The notes beneath the pieces were generated by a model, which made no database searches, was not told the DNA's origin, and worked only from the letters and a program-made list of their open reading frames with translations. This document shows positions 40,559 through 49,130 of a stretch of 64,000 bases of DNA, in pieces (the stretch's first letter is position 1; every line of letters starts with the position of its first letter). Where the stretch lies: NCBI RefSeq assembly GCF_008933155.1, contig NZ_WBVP01000005.1:186001-250000 (forward strand), read 5' to 3'. Position numbers and translations under genes: made by a program. This DNA comes from Aliivibrio finisterrensis. GTDB taxonomy: Bacteria > Pseudomonadota > Gammaproteobacteria > Enterobacterales > Vibrionaceae.

Positions 40559-42160
40559 ATGTCTTGGCGTGATCTGAGTTTTCGACGTCGATTGTTAGTA
40601 GTGATGACCATTTCGGGTATCGGTAAATTACTCATTTTGTCTATTTGTGCCTTTTTGTACATCAAGCACTGGGAATCTCAAGACAGCGGAGATAAAGCAT
40701 TAGGGGTTGCTCGGTTTCTTGCTCAATCGCCTATCGTTATTTCCGCCGTAGAGCAAAATTCACCGACATTAATTGAAGAGAAAATAGAGCGATTACGAAC
40801 CTCTATTGGCGCTGCGTTTATCGTGGTTGGTAATAAAAAAGGAATACGTATTGCTCACCCAATTAAAGAGCGTATTGGTAAAGCGATGCAAGGTGGAGAT
40901 AACCAACAAGCCTTACAGTTGGGAGAATCTTATATTTCCTATGCTAAAGGCTCCTTAGGTCATTCTGTGCGAGGCAAAACGCCAATTTTCGACCAGCAAG
41001 GTAATATTATCGGGGTAGTTTCTGTTGGTTATCTATTAACTACTATAGACAGCAAGGTATCTCATTTTCTTAGTTTCTTTCTTGGGATGGCGGTATTGGT
41101 GATTTTTGCTAATGCGATTATTGCCAACTTTATTGCAAGACGCTTTCAAAAGTCTATTTTTGGCTTTGAACCTGAAGCTTTTGGGCGTTTATACAAAGAG
41201 CAGCAAGTTACTTTGTCTACGCTACGTGAAGGCGTGTTAAGTATTGATGCCAATGGTAAGCTCAGATCTATCAATAAAAGTGCCTGTGACATATTAGGGA
41301 TCGATCCTAAGCAATCGTTAAATCAGTTGTTTATTGAAGTGTTGCCAGACAGTGATTTAACTAAGCTTTTAGTAACACAGCAATCAGAACACGATATTGA
41401 ACTGTTATTAAATGGTCAGGCTGTAATTGCAAATCGAGAGTTGATTAAAATGGATGGTGTCGTGATTGGCGCGGTATCCAGTTTTCGACGTAAAGATGAG
41501 ATAAGTGAATTAACGACTCAGCTTTCTCAAGTCAAACAATATGCCGATTTATTGCGTTCACAAACTCATGAGCATCGAAATAAGTTAAATACAATTAGTG
41601 GGCTAATTCAGTTAGGAAAAATTGAAGAGGTGCAGCAGATCATTGGGCAAGAGAGTCAGCGTTATCAAAAACTGATTGAATTTTTACGAGAGAGTATCTC
41701 AGAACCGATGATTGCGGGTGTCTTACTTGGTAAAAGTGAACGCGCTAGAGAGCTTGGACTATTGCTTGATATTGAAGAAGGTACGCAATTAAGTGTGCTT
41801 CCTCTGCATATTCGAGCGGAGGATATGGTGACCATTATTGGAAATTTAATTGATAATGCCTTTGAGGCAACGTTAAGTAAACCCATGGGGGATTTTGCAC
41901 CTATCGTGGTGAGCATTACTGATTTTGGCCAAGAAGTTATTATTGAGGTTGAAGACAAAGGATGTGGCCTACCACAGGCATTTACCTTTAAGCAGTTGAC
42001 TCAAAGAGGAGTATCAACAAAATCAGATAAAGGTCGTGGTGTTGGTTTGCATTTAATTCAGCAACTAGTGGACCATTATCGTGGGGAGTTTACGGTCAGA
42101 AGTCGTGAAGGACAAGGCACATTGATGACTATTTATTTACCTAAAGAATTAAAGTCGTAG
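40559..42160 (+). CDS. citA: CitA/DcuS-family sensor kinase, probably citrate-sensing
   Basis: A 533-residue membrane histidine kinase. Two membrane helices (about 12-32 and 176-198) flank a periplasmic PAS domain, followed by a cytoplasmic PAS and the kinase core. The phospho-acceptor His337 is in SQTHEHRNKL; ATP motifs are NLIDNAFEA, DKGCGLP and GRGVGLHL. In the sensor domain Arg97 and His100 (RIAHP) and Arg138-x-Lys140-Thr141 match the citrate-binding pattern of CitA. DcuS has a Phe where Lys140 is, so citrate is more likely than fumarate. The regulator gene follows after 44 bases. Confidence 0.87.
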   Translation: MSWRDLSFRRRLLVVMTISGIGKLLILSICAFLYIKHWESQDSGDKALGVARFLAQSPIVISAVEQNSPTLIEEKIERLRTSIGAAFIVVGNKKGIRIAHPIKERIGKAMQGGDNQQALQLGESYISYAKGSLGHSVRGKTPIFDQQGNIIGVVSVGYLLTTIDSKVSHFLSFFLGMAVLVIFANAIIANFIARRFQKSIFGFEPEAFGRLYKEQQVTLSTLREGVLSIDANGKLRSINKSACDILGIDPKQSLNQLFIEVLPDSDLTKLLVTQQSEHDIELLLNGQAVIANRELIKMDGVVIGAVSSFRRKDEISELTTQLSQVKQYADLLRSQTHEHRNKLNTISGLIQLGKIEEVQQIIGQESQRYQKLIEFLRESISEPMIAGVLLGKSERARELGLLLDIEEGTQLSVLPLHIRAEDMVTIIGNLIDNAFEATLSKPMGDFAPIVVSITDFGQEVIIEVEDKGCGLPQAFTFKQLTQRGVSTKSDKGRGVGLHLIQQLVDHYRGEFTVRSREGQGTLMTIYLPKELKS

Positions 42161-42204
42161 AAACGGCACTCTTATAAATATAAAAATGAACAAAAGGATA
42201 TTGT

Positions 42205-42879
42205 GTGAGCAGTAAAATCAGTATTGTTATTGTTGAGGATGACATTGGTATTGCAGAAATACACCGTCGTAATCTCGAAAAAATTGATTCCGTCGAGGTG
42301 ATTGGCATTGCTGCCAGTAAGGAAGAAGCGACTCTCTTGTTTGAGGTGCTAAATCCAGATTTGGTGTTATTGGACATTTATCTTCCTGATGGTAATGGCC
42401 TTGATATATTGCGTGAATTACGCCAGAAAGAGTCGTCCCCTGATGTAATATTAATTACCGCAGATAGAGATGTTAATACGCTGCAAGAAGCCATGCGTGG
42501 TGGTGTGGTAGATTATCTGCTAAAGCCTGTTATATTTAGTCGACTAGAAGACGCAATTAATAAATATTTAAGCCAAAAGCAGCAATTTATTAATCGTGTT
42601 GATATTGATCAAAGCATGGTAGATGCAATGTTGCACTCTACTACAGCACAGTCAGTAGCAAGGCTGCCTAAAGGCATTGATGGCGTAACCTTAGAGAAAG
42701 TTCGTCAATTATTTAGCCATGAAAAACAGTTAACTGCAGATCAGGCTGGAGAGTTAATTGGGGCAAGTCGAACAACTGCTCGCCGTTATTTAGAATATTT
42801 GATTAGCTCTGGAGAATTAAGTGCCGACCTCTCTTATGGCAGCGTTGGGCGACCAGAGCGAACATACTTTAAGGCATAG
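42205..42879 (+). CDS. citB: CitB/DcuR-family response regulator
   Basis: A 224-residue regulator. The receiver domain has the acidic pair in VEDDIG, phospho-acceptor Asp57 in LLDIYLPDG, a Thr in LITAD and Lys in LLKPV. The C-terminal helix-turn-helix (about 165-215) has LTADQAGELIGASRTTARRYLE and GRPERTYF, typical of this class. The start is GTG with AAGGA six bases upstream. It pairs with the sensor before it. Targets are unknown; the tctCBA genes 5 kb away are candidates. Confidence 0.88.
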   Translation: MSSKISIVIVEDDIGIAEIHRRNLEKIDSVEVIGIAASKEEATLLFEVLNPDLVLLDIYLPDGNGLDILRELRQKESSPDVILITADRDVNTLQEAMRGGVVDYLLKPVIFSRLEDAINKYLSQKQQFINRVDIDQSMVDAMLHSTTAQSVARLPKGIDGVTLEKVRQLFSHEKQLTADQAGELIGASRTTARRYLEYLISSGELSADLSYGSVGRPERTYFKA

Positions 42880-42905
42880 CCTATTTTTTAAGGTATTAAC
42901 AACAA

Positions 42906-43376
42906 ATGACACCAGCAACGAAATTATTAAAGAAAGCAAAAATAGATCACCAAGTGCTTGAGTACCATCATGATCCAAAAGCTCAAGCATATGGGTTAGA
43001 AGCGGCAGAAAAGCTGGGTTTGCCTCATGAAGAGGTATTTAAAACCTTAGTTGTTCAAGTGGATGAAAAAGAACTTGTTGTGGGCATTATTCCTGTTGCT
43101 GCTCATTTAAGCATGAAGTTAATCGCTAAAGCCGTTGGTGGAAAAAAAGCCAAAATGGCAGATCCCGCCTTAGTTCAAAAATCCACTGGATATGTGATGG
43201 GAGGCGTGAGTCCTCTTGGTCAGAAGAAACGATTGAAAACCGTGATCGATAATAGTGCTGAACAGTTTGAAACCATGTATGTCAGTGGTGGTAAAAGAGG
43301 GCTAGATATTGGCCTGGCTCCTAGTGCTTTACAACAAGTGTTAAACGCACAGTTTATGGATATTAAAGCAGAGTAA
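42906..43376 (+). CDS. ybaK: Cys-tRNA(Pro)/Cys-tRNA(Cys) deacylase YbaK
   Basis: A 156-residue editing enzyme that hydrolyses cysteine mischarged on tRNA-Pro. The family blocks are YGLEAAEKLGLPHEEVFKTLVV with the key Lys, and YVMGGVSPLGQKKRLKTVID in the second half. Length matches E. coli. It is 26 bases after citB and 20 bases before the rssA start, so it may be read in the same transcript, although function gives no reason for it. Confidence 0.93.
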   Translation: MTPATKLLKKAKIDHQVLEYHHDPKAQAYGLEAAEKLGLPHEEVFKTLVVQVDEKELVVGIIPVAAHLSMKLIAKAVGGKKAKMADPALVQKSTGYVMGGVSPLGQKKRLKTVIDNSAEQFETMYVSGGKRGLDIGLAPSALQQVLNAQFMDIKAE

Positions 43377-43396
43377 TCATGGAAGGGAGAAGCCCT

Positions 43397-44281
43397 ATGA
43401 AGAAAAAAACAGTATCACTTGTTCTTGGAAGTGGTGGCGCGAGAGGTCTTGCTCATATCGGCGTGATCCGCTGGTTAGAAGAACATGATTTTGAGATTGT
43501 ATCTGTCTCTGGTTGTTCTATTGGTACGGTTGTTGGTGGAGTGTACGCAGCAGGAAAACTGGATGAATTTGAAGATTGGATGCGAACCATTACCAAGCTT
43601 GATATTGTTTCTTTGATGGATTTTAACTGGGGAAAAGGCGGGCTTATTAAAGGCGAGAAAGTAATGAACCGTTTGAGTGACATTCTTGGTGATTTGCATA
43701 TCGAAGATTTAGCCATTCCTTATACCGCGGTAGCGGCTGATATTAGTAACGAAAAAGAAGTATGGCTGCAAAAAGGATCGTTATTGCAAGCCATTCGAGC
43801 GTCTATCTCATTGCCTTTATACTTAATGCCTATAGAGTTTAATGGCAAAACGTTAATTGATGGTGGTGTATTAAACCCAGTGCCGATTGCACCAACGTTT
43901 GGTGATCATTCGGATATCACTTTAGCGGTCAATTTAGCGGGTGAGATGACCCATAAACTTGATGATTTTGAAATTAATCAGGTGAATATTTCAGCACAAG
44001 AGCCAGAAGAAGATATGCCATTTCACCGAAAAGTCAGTGACTATTTTGGTTCGTTAACCGCAAAAACTTCAAGAATTGACTTAGGAATGTATGATATTGC
44101 CAACCAAGCATTTGATGCAATGCAGAGCACCATTGCAAGACAAAAGTTGGCCGCTTACCCGCCTGATATTACGGTTGAAATAGCGCGAGACGCGTGCGGT
44201 ACTTTTGAGTTCGAACGTACGGCAGAGATGATCGATTTAGGCTATGAGAGAGCGGAACATGCTTTAAAACATTTGCTATAA
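43397..44281 (+). CDS. rssA: Patatin-like phospholipase RssA family
   Basis: A 294-residue patatin-like serine esterase. The oxyanion loop is GSGGARG (11-17), the nucleophile Ser41 is in GCSIG, and the partner Asp155 is in DGG. It resembles E. coli RssA, whose substrate is unknown. The start chosen is the ATG at 43397, with GGGAG eight bases upstream; an ATG at 43379 is the alternative. The rssB gene, next to rssA in E. coli, is not here. Confidence 0.87.
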   Translation: MKKKTVSLVLGSGGARGLAHIGVIRWLEEHDFEIVSVSGCSIGTVVGGVYAAGKLDEFEDWMRTITKLDIVSLMDFNWGKGGLIKGEKVMNRLSDILGDLHIEDLAIPYTAVAADISNEKEVWLQKGSLLQAIRASISLPLYLMPIEFNGKTLIDGGVLNPVPIAPTFGDHSDITLAVNLAGEMTHKLDDFEINQVNISAQEPEEDMPFHRKVSDYFGSLTAKTSRIDLGMYDIANQAFDAMQSTIARQKLAAYPPDITVEIARDACGTFEFERTAEMIDLGYERAEHALKHLL

Positions 44282-44295
44282 GTGAACAATCGATA

Positions 44296-44337
44296 TAAAA
44301 ACGCCCAAACTTATTATTAAGCTTGGGCGTTTTTTAT
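44296..44337. terminator. Bidirectional terminator between rssA and rhlE
   Basis: AAAACGCCCAA / TTGGGCGTTTT with an A run and a T run, serving both convergent genes. Confidence 0.93.
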
Positions 44338-44371
44338 TTATCTTAATAAAGATGAAAACGTGATTAAGCGA

Positions 44372-45568
44372 TTACGCTTTTGATTCTGGTTTTCTTTTTG
44401 GCTTAAAGTTCAAAATAGAAATAGGCACTTCTTTACGTGGCGCAAACCCTTCAATTTCTTTACGTACAATTAAGTGGCCAAGACGTTTTTCAATCATACA
44501 TAGATTCTTAAAATCGTCTTTAGAAACAAATGAGATAGCCTCACCTTTTGCTCCCGCACGGCCAGTACGACCAATACGGTGCACATAGTCATCTGCCGGG
44601 AAAGGTAGGTCATAGTTTACTACGCGCGTTAGTTCATCAATATCAATACCACGAGCCGCAATACCAGTAGCAACTAAGTATTGTAATTTGCCTTCTTTAA
44701 AGTCATTCAGCACTTTTGCTCGTGCTTCTTGGCTTCGGCCACTGTGGAAAGCTTCAGCTCGAATATCACGTTTCTCTAACTGGCTTACTAGCTTCGCTGC
44801 ACCATGCTTTGTCTCAATAAAGATCAGCGCTTGGTCCCAATTGTTTTCTTTAATTAGGTGGCTCAGTAGTGCCGATTTTTTATCTTTATCTACCGTTGTT
44901 AGCCATTGGTCAATCTGTGGTGCAGAGGTCGTTTTTGGCGAAATAGTAATTTCAATTGGGTTATTTACCGCTGTTTTTGCTAAATAACGAACTTGATCAG
45001 ACAGTGTTGCTGAGAACAGCATGTTTTGGCGATCTAATGGTAAGCGCTCAATGATTTTGTTGATGTCTTCAATAAAGCCCATATCTAACATACGGTCGGC
45101 TTCATCAAGAACTAAGATCTCAATCTCATCAAAATGAATTGCACGCTGTGTGTACATATCAAGCAAACGACCCGGCGTCGCAACCAGAACATCAACCCCT
45201 TTAATTAGGCGTTCTTTTTGGTTTTTATAATCAACACCGCCATACATAGCTAATGATGCAATATCAATGTGCTTGCTGTACTTCTGAATGTTGTCTTCAA
45301 CTTGAATTGCTAGCTCACGCGTTGGCGTTAAAATTAATGCACGAACACGTTTAGCTCGAACTTTAGTTTGATTTTCGCTGAGGATTTCTAAAATAGGTAA
45401 TACAAAGCTAGCTGTTTTACCTGTACCTGTTTGCGCAGCAGCAATCAGGTTTTTTCCAGTAAGCGCAACGGGAATGGCTTTTTCTTGAATTGGAGTTGGG
45501 GCTTTATAACCCAGCTCGTCGATGGCTTTTAAAATTGGATCGCTTAACCCAAGTTTGGAAAATGGCAT
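44372..45568 (-). CDS. rhlE: DEAD-box RNA helicase, RhlE-like
   Basis: A 398-residue ATP-dependent RNA helicase. Motifs in order: the Q motif PTPIQEKAI; Walker A AQTGTGKT (45-52); PTRELA; TPGR; DEAD in LVLDEADRMLD; SAT; and HRIGRTGRAG. The tail is short and basic (FKPKRKPESK), fitting the RhlE group, though paralogues in vibrios make the exact name uncertain. The start chosen is MPFSKLGLSD at 45568; a longer frame to 45658 has an unlikely cysteine- and aromatic-rich N-terminus. Confidence 0.88.
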   Translation of the reverse strand: MPFSKLGLSDPILKAIDELGYKAPTPIQEKAIPVALTGKNLIAAAQTGTGKTASFVLPILEILSENQTKVRAKRVRALILTPTRELAIQVEDNIQKYSKHIDIASLAMYGGVDYKNQKERLIKGVDVLVATPGRLLDMYTQRAIHFDEIEILVLDEADRMLDMGFIEDINKIIERLPLDRQNMLFSATLSDQVRYLAKTAVNNPIEITISPKTTSAPQIDQWLTTVDKDKKSALLSHLIKENNWDQALIFIETKHGAAKLVSQLEKRDIRAEAFHSGRSQEARAKVLNDFKEGKLQYLVATGIAARGIDIDELTRVVNYDLPFPADDYVHRIGRTGRAGAKGEAISFVSKDDFKNLCMIEKRLGHLIVRKEIEGFAPRKEVPISILNFKPKRKPESKA

Positions 45569-45633
45569 GTGAAATCTCAGATATATAAATAGAGGGCGAT
45601 TGTAGCATGAAAAAAAGAAATGACAGCAGGGGA

Positions 45634-45668
45634 ATAGGCACCAATGATCCTTTATCATTGGCGCCTAT
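45634..45668 (-). terminator. Long hairpin after tctA
   Basis: ATAGGCGCCAATGAT / ATCATTGGTGCCTAT on the minus strand, 15 pairs with one wobble and a five-base loop, 24 bases past the tctA stop. It lacks a T run, so it may be a weak terminator or a 3'-end protector. Confidence 0.6.
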
Positions 45669-45691
45669 GTGTAGACGATTAAATTAATTGA

Positions 45692-47218
45692 TTACGATTT
45701 TACCGCGAACTTAAGTCGGATAATTTTATTAACGAATGTCAGTACTATTGGAAGGATTAGTACGACGGCTGCGATTGCAGTAAAGGTAAAGGTAATTGGA
45801 CGCTCCCATAAGAAACTTAACTCACCATCACTTATCATTAATGCTCGACGTAAGTTCTCTTCCATCATTCCACCCAAGATAAAGCCAAGTAATAAGGGGG
45901 CGAGGGGGAAGTTAGCTAGCCGAAGCGCAATAGCGACCATCGCAATTAAGATCATGATGAAAACATCAATTGTATTAAAAGAGACTAAATAAACCCCTGT
46001 GATTGAGAAGAATAAAACCATTGGCATCAATACGGTTCTTGGTATCGCAAGCAATTTTGAGATGTATGGAATCAAGGGTAAATTTAGGATAACCAGAACG
46101 ATATTACCAAAGTACATTGAGATAATAACCGACCAGAAAATATCAGGGTGATCAACAAACAATCTTGGACCTGGCTGAATACCGTAAGCAATAAGGGCAC
46201 CTAGCATGATTGCTGTCGTACCTGAACCTGGAATACCAAGAGTCAGTAGTGGAACAAATGACCCACTTGATGCGGCGTTATTTGCTGATTCAGGGGCTAC
46301 CAACCCACGAATACTGCCTTTACCAAATTCTTCTTTTTTCTCTTTTGGTGCTAGATTTCGCTCCATACCGTAACTTAAAAATGCAGCAATGGTTGCGCCA
46401 GCACCCGGTAATACACCGGTAAAGAAGCCAAGAATGGATGAGCGAATCGCAACAGGCGCCACCTCTTTTACTTCTTCTTTGGTTATTTTCATGCTACCAA
46501 GATCTGACATTTTACTCTGTTCATCATCACGAGTGTCTTGCTCTGGTTTGAGTATTCCCATTAAGGTTTCCCCTAATGCGAAAGTTGCCATTGCCAGTAG
46601 TAAGAAGCTGAAACCATCCATTAAATCGGTTAAGCCGAAGGTAAATCGCTCTACACCAACCCCTTTATCGATGCCTACTGTTGAAAGCATTAAACCAAGT
46701 ACAGTCATCATCCATGCTTTAATGACTTGACCTTTACCTGCAAACGCAGCAACAGCCGATAAACCGACTAACATTAGGGCAAAGTAATCGGAGGATTGAA
46801 AGCTTAACGACACTTTTGCTAGTGCTGGCGCAGCGATTAAAAGCATGATTGCAGAGAGTGTTCCGCCAGTAAAAGAGGAATAGGCCGCAAGTGCGAGAGC
46901 TTTACCTGCTTGGCCTTTTTGTGCCATTGGATAGCCATCAAAAGCTGTAACTACGGTTGATGAACAACCGGGAGCATTAATCAGTATTGACGAGGTTGAA
47001 CCACCAAAAACGGCACCGTAATAAACGCCAGCCATTAAGATCATGCCTGATGCAGGGTCAAGTCCGTAACTGATAGGGATCATTAAGGCAATGGCAGAGA
47101 TAGGGCCAAGGCCTGGTAACATACCAATGAATGTACCCACAAAACAGCCGATCATAACCATCATTAAATTGGTTGGCATAATCGCTGTTGATAAGCCTGC
47201 TAAAATTCCATCTAACAT
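45692..47218 (-). CDS. tctA: Tripartite tricarboxylate transporter large membrane subunit TctA
   Basis: A 508-residue inner-membrane protein with about 11-12 membrane helices. It is the transport subunit of the TTT family, taking up citrate or related tricarboxylates. The family signature FIGMLPGLGPISAIALMIP lies near the N-terminus, and GVLPGAGATIAAFLSYGMER repeats this motif in the second half. It follows tctB by 16 bases. Confidence 0.94.
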   Translation of the reverse strand: MLDGILAGLSTAIMPTNLMMVMIGCFVGTFIGMLPGLGPISAIALMIPISYGLDPASGMILMAGVYYGAVFGGSTSSILINAPGCSSTVVTAFDGYPMAQKGQAGKALALAAYSSFTGGTLSAIMLLIAAPALAKVSLSFQSSDYFALMLVGLSAVAAFAGKGQVIKAWMMTVLGLMLSTVGIDKGVGVERFTFGLTDLMDGFSFLLLAMATFALGETLMGILKPEQDTRDDEQSKMSDLGSMKITKEEVKEVAPVAIRSSILGFFTGVLPGAGATIAAFLSYGMERNLAPKEKKEEFGKGSIRGLVAPESANNAASSGSFVPLLTLGIPGSGTTAIMLGALIAYGIQPGPRLFVDHPDIFWSVIISMYFGNIVLVILNLPLIPYISKLLAIPRTVLMPMVLFFSITGVYLVSFNTIDVFIMILIAMVAIALRLANFPLAPLLLGFILGGMMEENLRRALMISDGELSFLWERPITFTFTAIAAVVLILPIVLTFVNKIIRLKFAVKS

Positions 47219-47234
47219 AATTAAGTCCTAGGGT

Positions 47235-47714
47235 TTACCAAGCAAGAAAAAGATAACCAGGTTCTAGATAGATATCTAAACCCTTAGTAAGAAGTAGCCA
47301 AAAGCCAGTAACAAATGGGAAGGAAGCACCAAATAATACTGGTTTGCGTCGCTCTCCTAATAAGTAGAAGCCAGCAAGCAGAAATAAACTCGTTGCTAAT
47401 ACAAAACCAAGCCAAGTTAATCCAATACCATACAGCACCATTAAAGTGATAAAACCAAATAAGAGTTTCCAATTAAAACCTAAAATGGCACCACTTTTCT
47501 CATCAGGTTGAGCTGAAACAATCAGTATGAGTGAGAGAAAAATGCCCGCAAAAGTGAGCATATAAGGTAAGGTTCGAGCAGTGAAGGGTTCGTATTCATC
47601 GCCGGGGAATAAAGGAATCAAACTGGTTTGGTATCCGTAGCAGAGGCAAACAAGTAGAAAAATGATAGCGCCAACACGGTCTCGGCAAAGTAGAGAAGAT
47701 CTAGAGTACGGCAT
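47235..47714 (-). CDS. tctB: Tripartite tricarboxylate transporter small membrane subunit TctB
   Basis: A 159-residue inner-membrane protein with four hydrophobic segments, the small subunit of the transporter. FEPFTARTLP-like text (EPFTARTLPYML) and the final GLDIYLEPGYLF are TctB features. The start chosen is the ATG at 47714 with GGAGAG six bases upstream; an ATG at 47735 and the longer frame to 47810 have poorer sites and would read through the hairpin region. Confidence 0.88.
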   Translation of the reverse strand: MPYSRSSLLCRDRVGAIIFLLVCLCYGYQTSLIPLFPGDEYEPFTARTLPYMLTFAGIFLSLILIVSAQPDEKSGAILGFNWKLLFGFITLMVLYGIGLTWLGFVLATSLFLLAGFYLLGERRKPVLFGASFPFVTGFWLLLTKGLDIYLEPGYLFLAW

Positions 47715-47767
47715 GAGTTCTCTCCATAAGTCCATTAAAGAAAGGTAGATTGAATCGGGTAAAGAAA

Positions 47768-47852
47768 GCTGCCTTGAACTAACGGTGCAAGGAGGATGTA
47801 GCAGGAACATTAATGAGTCATATCCGGGGAATCATTAATTATTCAAGACAGC
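47768..47852 (-). other. Intercistronic stem-loop between tctC and tctB
   Basis: On the minus strand GCTGTCTTGAA pairs with TTCAAGGCAGC (one wobble) over an 85-base span, with an inner ATTAATGA / TCATTAAT stem. It begins nine bases past the tctC stop. Such structures often protect the upstream mRNA so that the binding protein is made in excess of membrane subunits. Confidence 0.6.
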
Positions 47853-47860
47853 TAAAGGTT

Positions 47861-48838
47861 TTACTTCAAGAAGCCAAGTTCACGCATTAGGTTACCCATT
47901 AGCAGTTCTTGCTCTTCAAGGAAGATATAAAAGTCTTTGTCTGCTTTGTAATTATCAATCCAACCATTACGGTCACGAACGACAGCCCATTGCTCCGTTT
48001 CATACATTTTATCAAAGGCTCCTCTGTACTCGTCGATTTTCGCTTGTGGCGTCCCAGGCGCTGCGAAGAAACCACGCCAGTTAGCAAAGACGGTGTCATT
48101 GCCGTATTCAGTCAGTGTTGGGATATCAGGTGCACTCTCTAAACGTTTTGGAGCTGTGATAGCCAGAATGCGAACTTGGCCACTTTTTGACATTTCAAGC
48201 ACTTCACCTAGACCTGTTGAAAGCAGAGGTGTCTCCCCTGACAGTAAGGCAGCCATGGCTTTACCACCGGCATCATAAGCAATGTAGCGTACTTTTCTTG
48301 CATCAAATCCTTCGCCTTTAAAAGCAGCCGCCGCAACAAGGTGATCCATGCTGCCTCGTGCTGAACCGCCGGCAATTTTCACTGAGCGAGGATCTTTTTC
48401 AAAATCAGCAACGACTTGTTCCCAGCTTGTGTATTTAGAGTCTTTATTTACAACAATCGCACCGTAATCGGCAATAGTTGCTGCAATAGGCGTTAAATCA
48501 CGGAATGATTGTGGAAAAATACCACTGAGAGAACGGATAACGATAGGTGTTGAGTTCACCATTAAGGTGTCAGGTTGGCGCTCTGCTGTTTCAATTAAAT
48601 GTGCAATAGCTTTACCGCCGCCACCGCCAGAAAGGTTCTGATATGAGGCTTGCTCAATTATGTCTGATTTAAGCAATACATCACCGGTACCACGAGCAGT
48701 CATATCCCAACCACCTCCAGCACCACCAGGAATGATGAAGTGAATTTTTTCAAGTTCTGCCGCTATTGCTGAGCCTGAAAGTGCAAAAGAGGCTGCAATC
48801 ATTGAAGCCGTGAACTGTTTTTTAAATAAAGTAAGCAT
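47861..48838 (-). CDS. tctC: Tricarboxylate-binding periplasmic protein TctC
   Basis: A 325-residue solute-binding protein with a signal peptide cut near AIAA (about residue 26). It delivers the substrate to TctAB. The mature N-terminus LEKIHFIIPGGAGGGWD is the TctC/Bug-type start with its glycine-rich loop; ITAPKRLESAPDIPTLTE is a second family block. The start is the ATG at 48838, with AAGGA about ten bases upstream. It is the first gene of tctCBA; the 290-base gap to the chemoreceptor must hold the promoter. The ligand, citrate or another tricarboxylate, is not proven. Confidence 0.92.
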   Translation of the reverse strand: MLTLFKKQFTASMIAASFALSGSAIAAELEKIHFIIPGGAGGGWDMTARGTGDVLLKSDIIEQASYQNLSGGGGGKAIAHLIETAERQPDTLMVNSTPIVIRSLSGIFPQSFRDLTPIAATIADYGAIVVNKDSKYTSWEQVVADFEKDPRSVKIAGGSARGSMDHLVAAAAFKGEGFDARKVRYIAYDAGGKAMAALLSGETPLLSTGLGEVLEMSKSGQVRILAITAPKRLESAPDIPTLTEYGNDTVFANWRGFFAAPGTPQAKIDEYRGAFDKMYETEQWAVVRDRNGWIDNYKADKDFYIFLEEQELLMGNLMRELGFLK

Positions 48839-49069
48839 GAATAACGTTTCCTTATGGTTCAAATCTCGCTGTAATTATCTTGTGAGACCTGATTGTAGAG
48901 TGAGCAACCTCTTTGGGTTGTTATCGTTCTATGTACATACTGCTTTTTCTTAGTTGTTGCGTAAATGTTATACACCTAGGTGGTTTTTGACTAGATAGAG
49001 GAGATAATGGCTATTTAGAACATAAAATGAATTTTGTTCATAAAGTTCACGCTACTTTTTGATAAAGAA

Positions 49070-49100
49070 AAAGCCATGCAATCGTTAAAAAGCATGGTTT
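49070..49100 (-). terminator. Terminator of the chemoreceptor gene
   Basis: On the minus strand CCATGC / GCATGG with a 12-base loop, followed by CTTTTTC. The stem is short. Confidence 0.6.
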
Positions 49101-49130
49101 AGGTAGGTTAAGACTTAGTATTGTTTAAAC

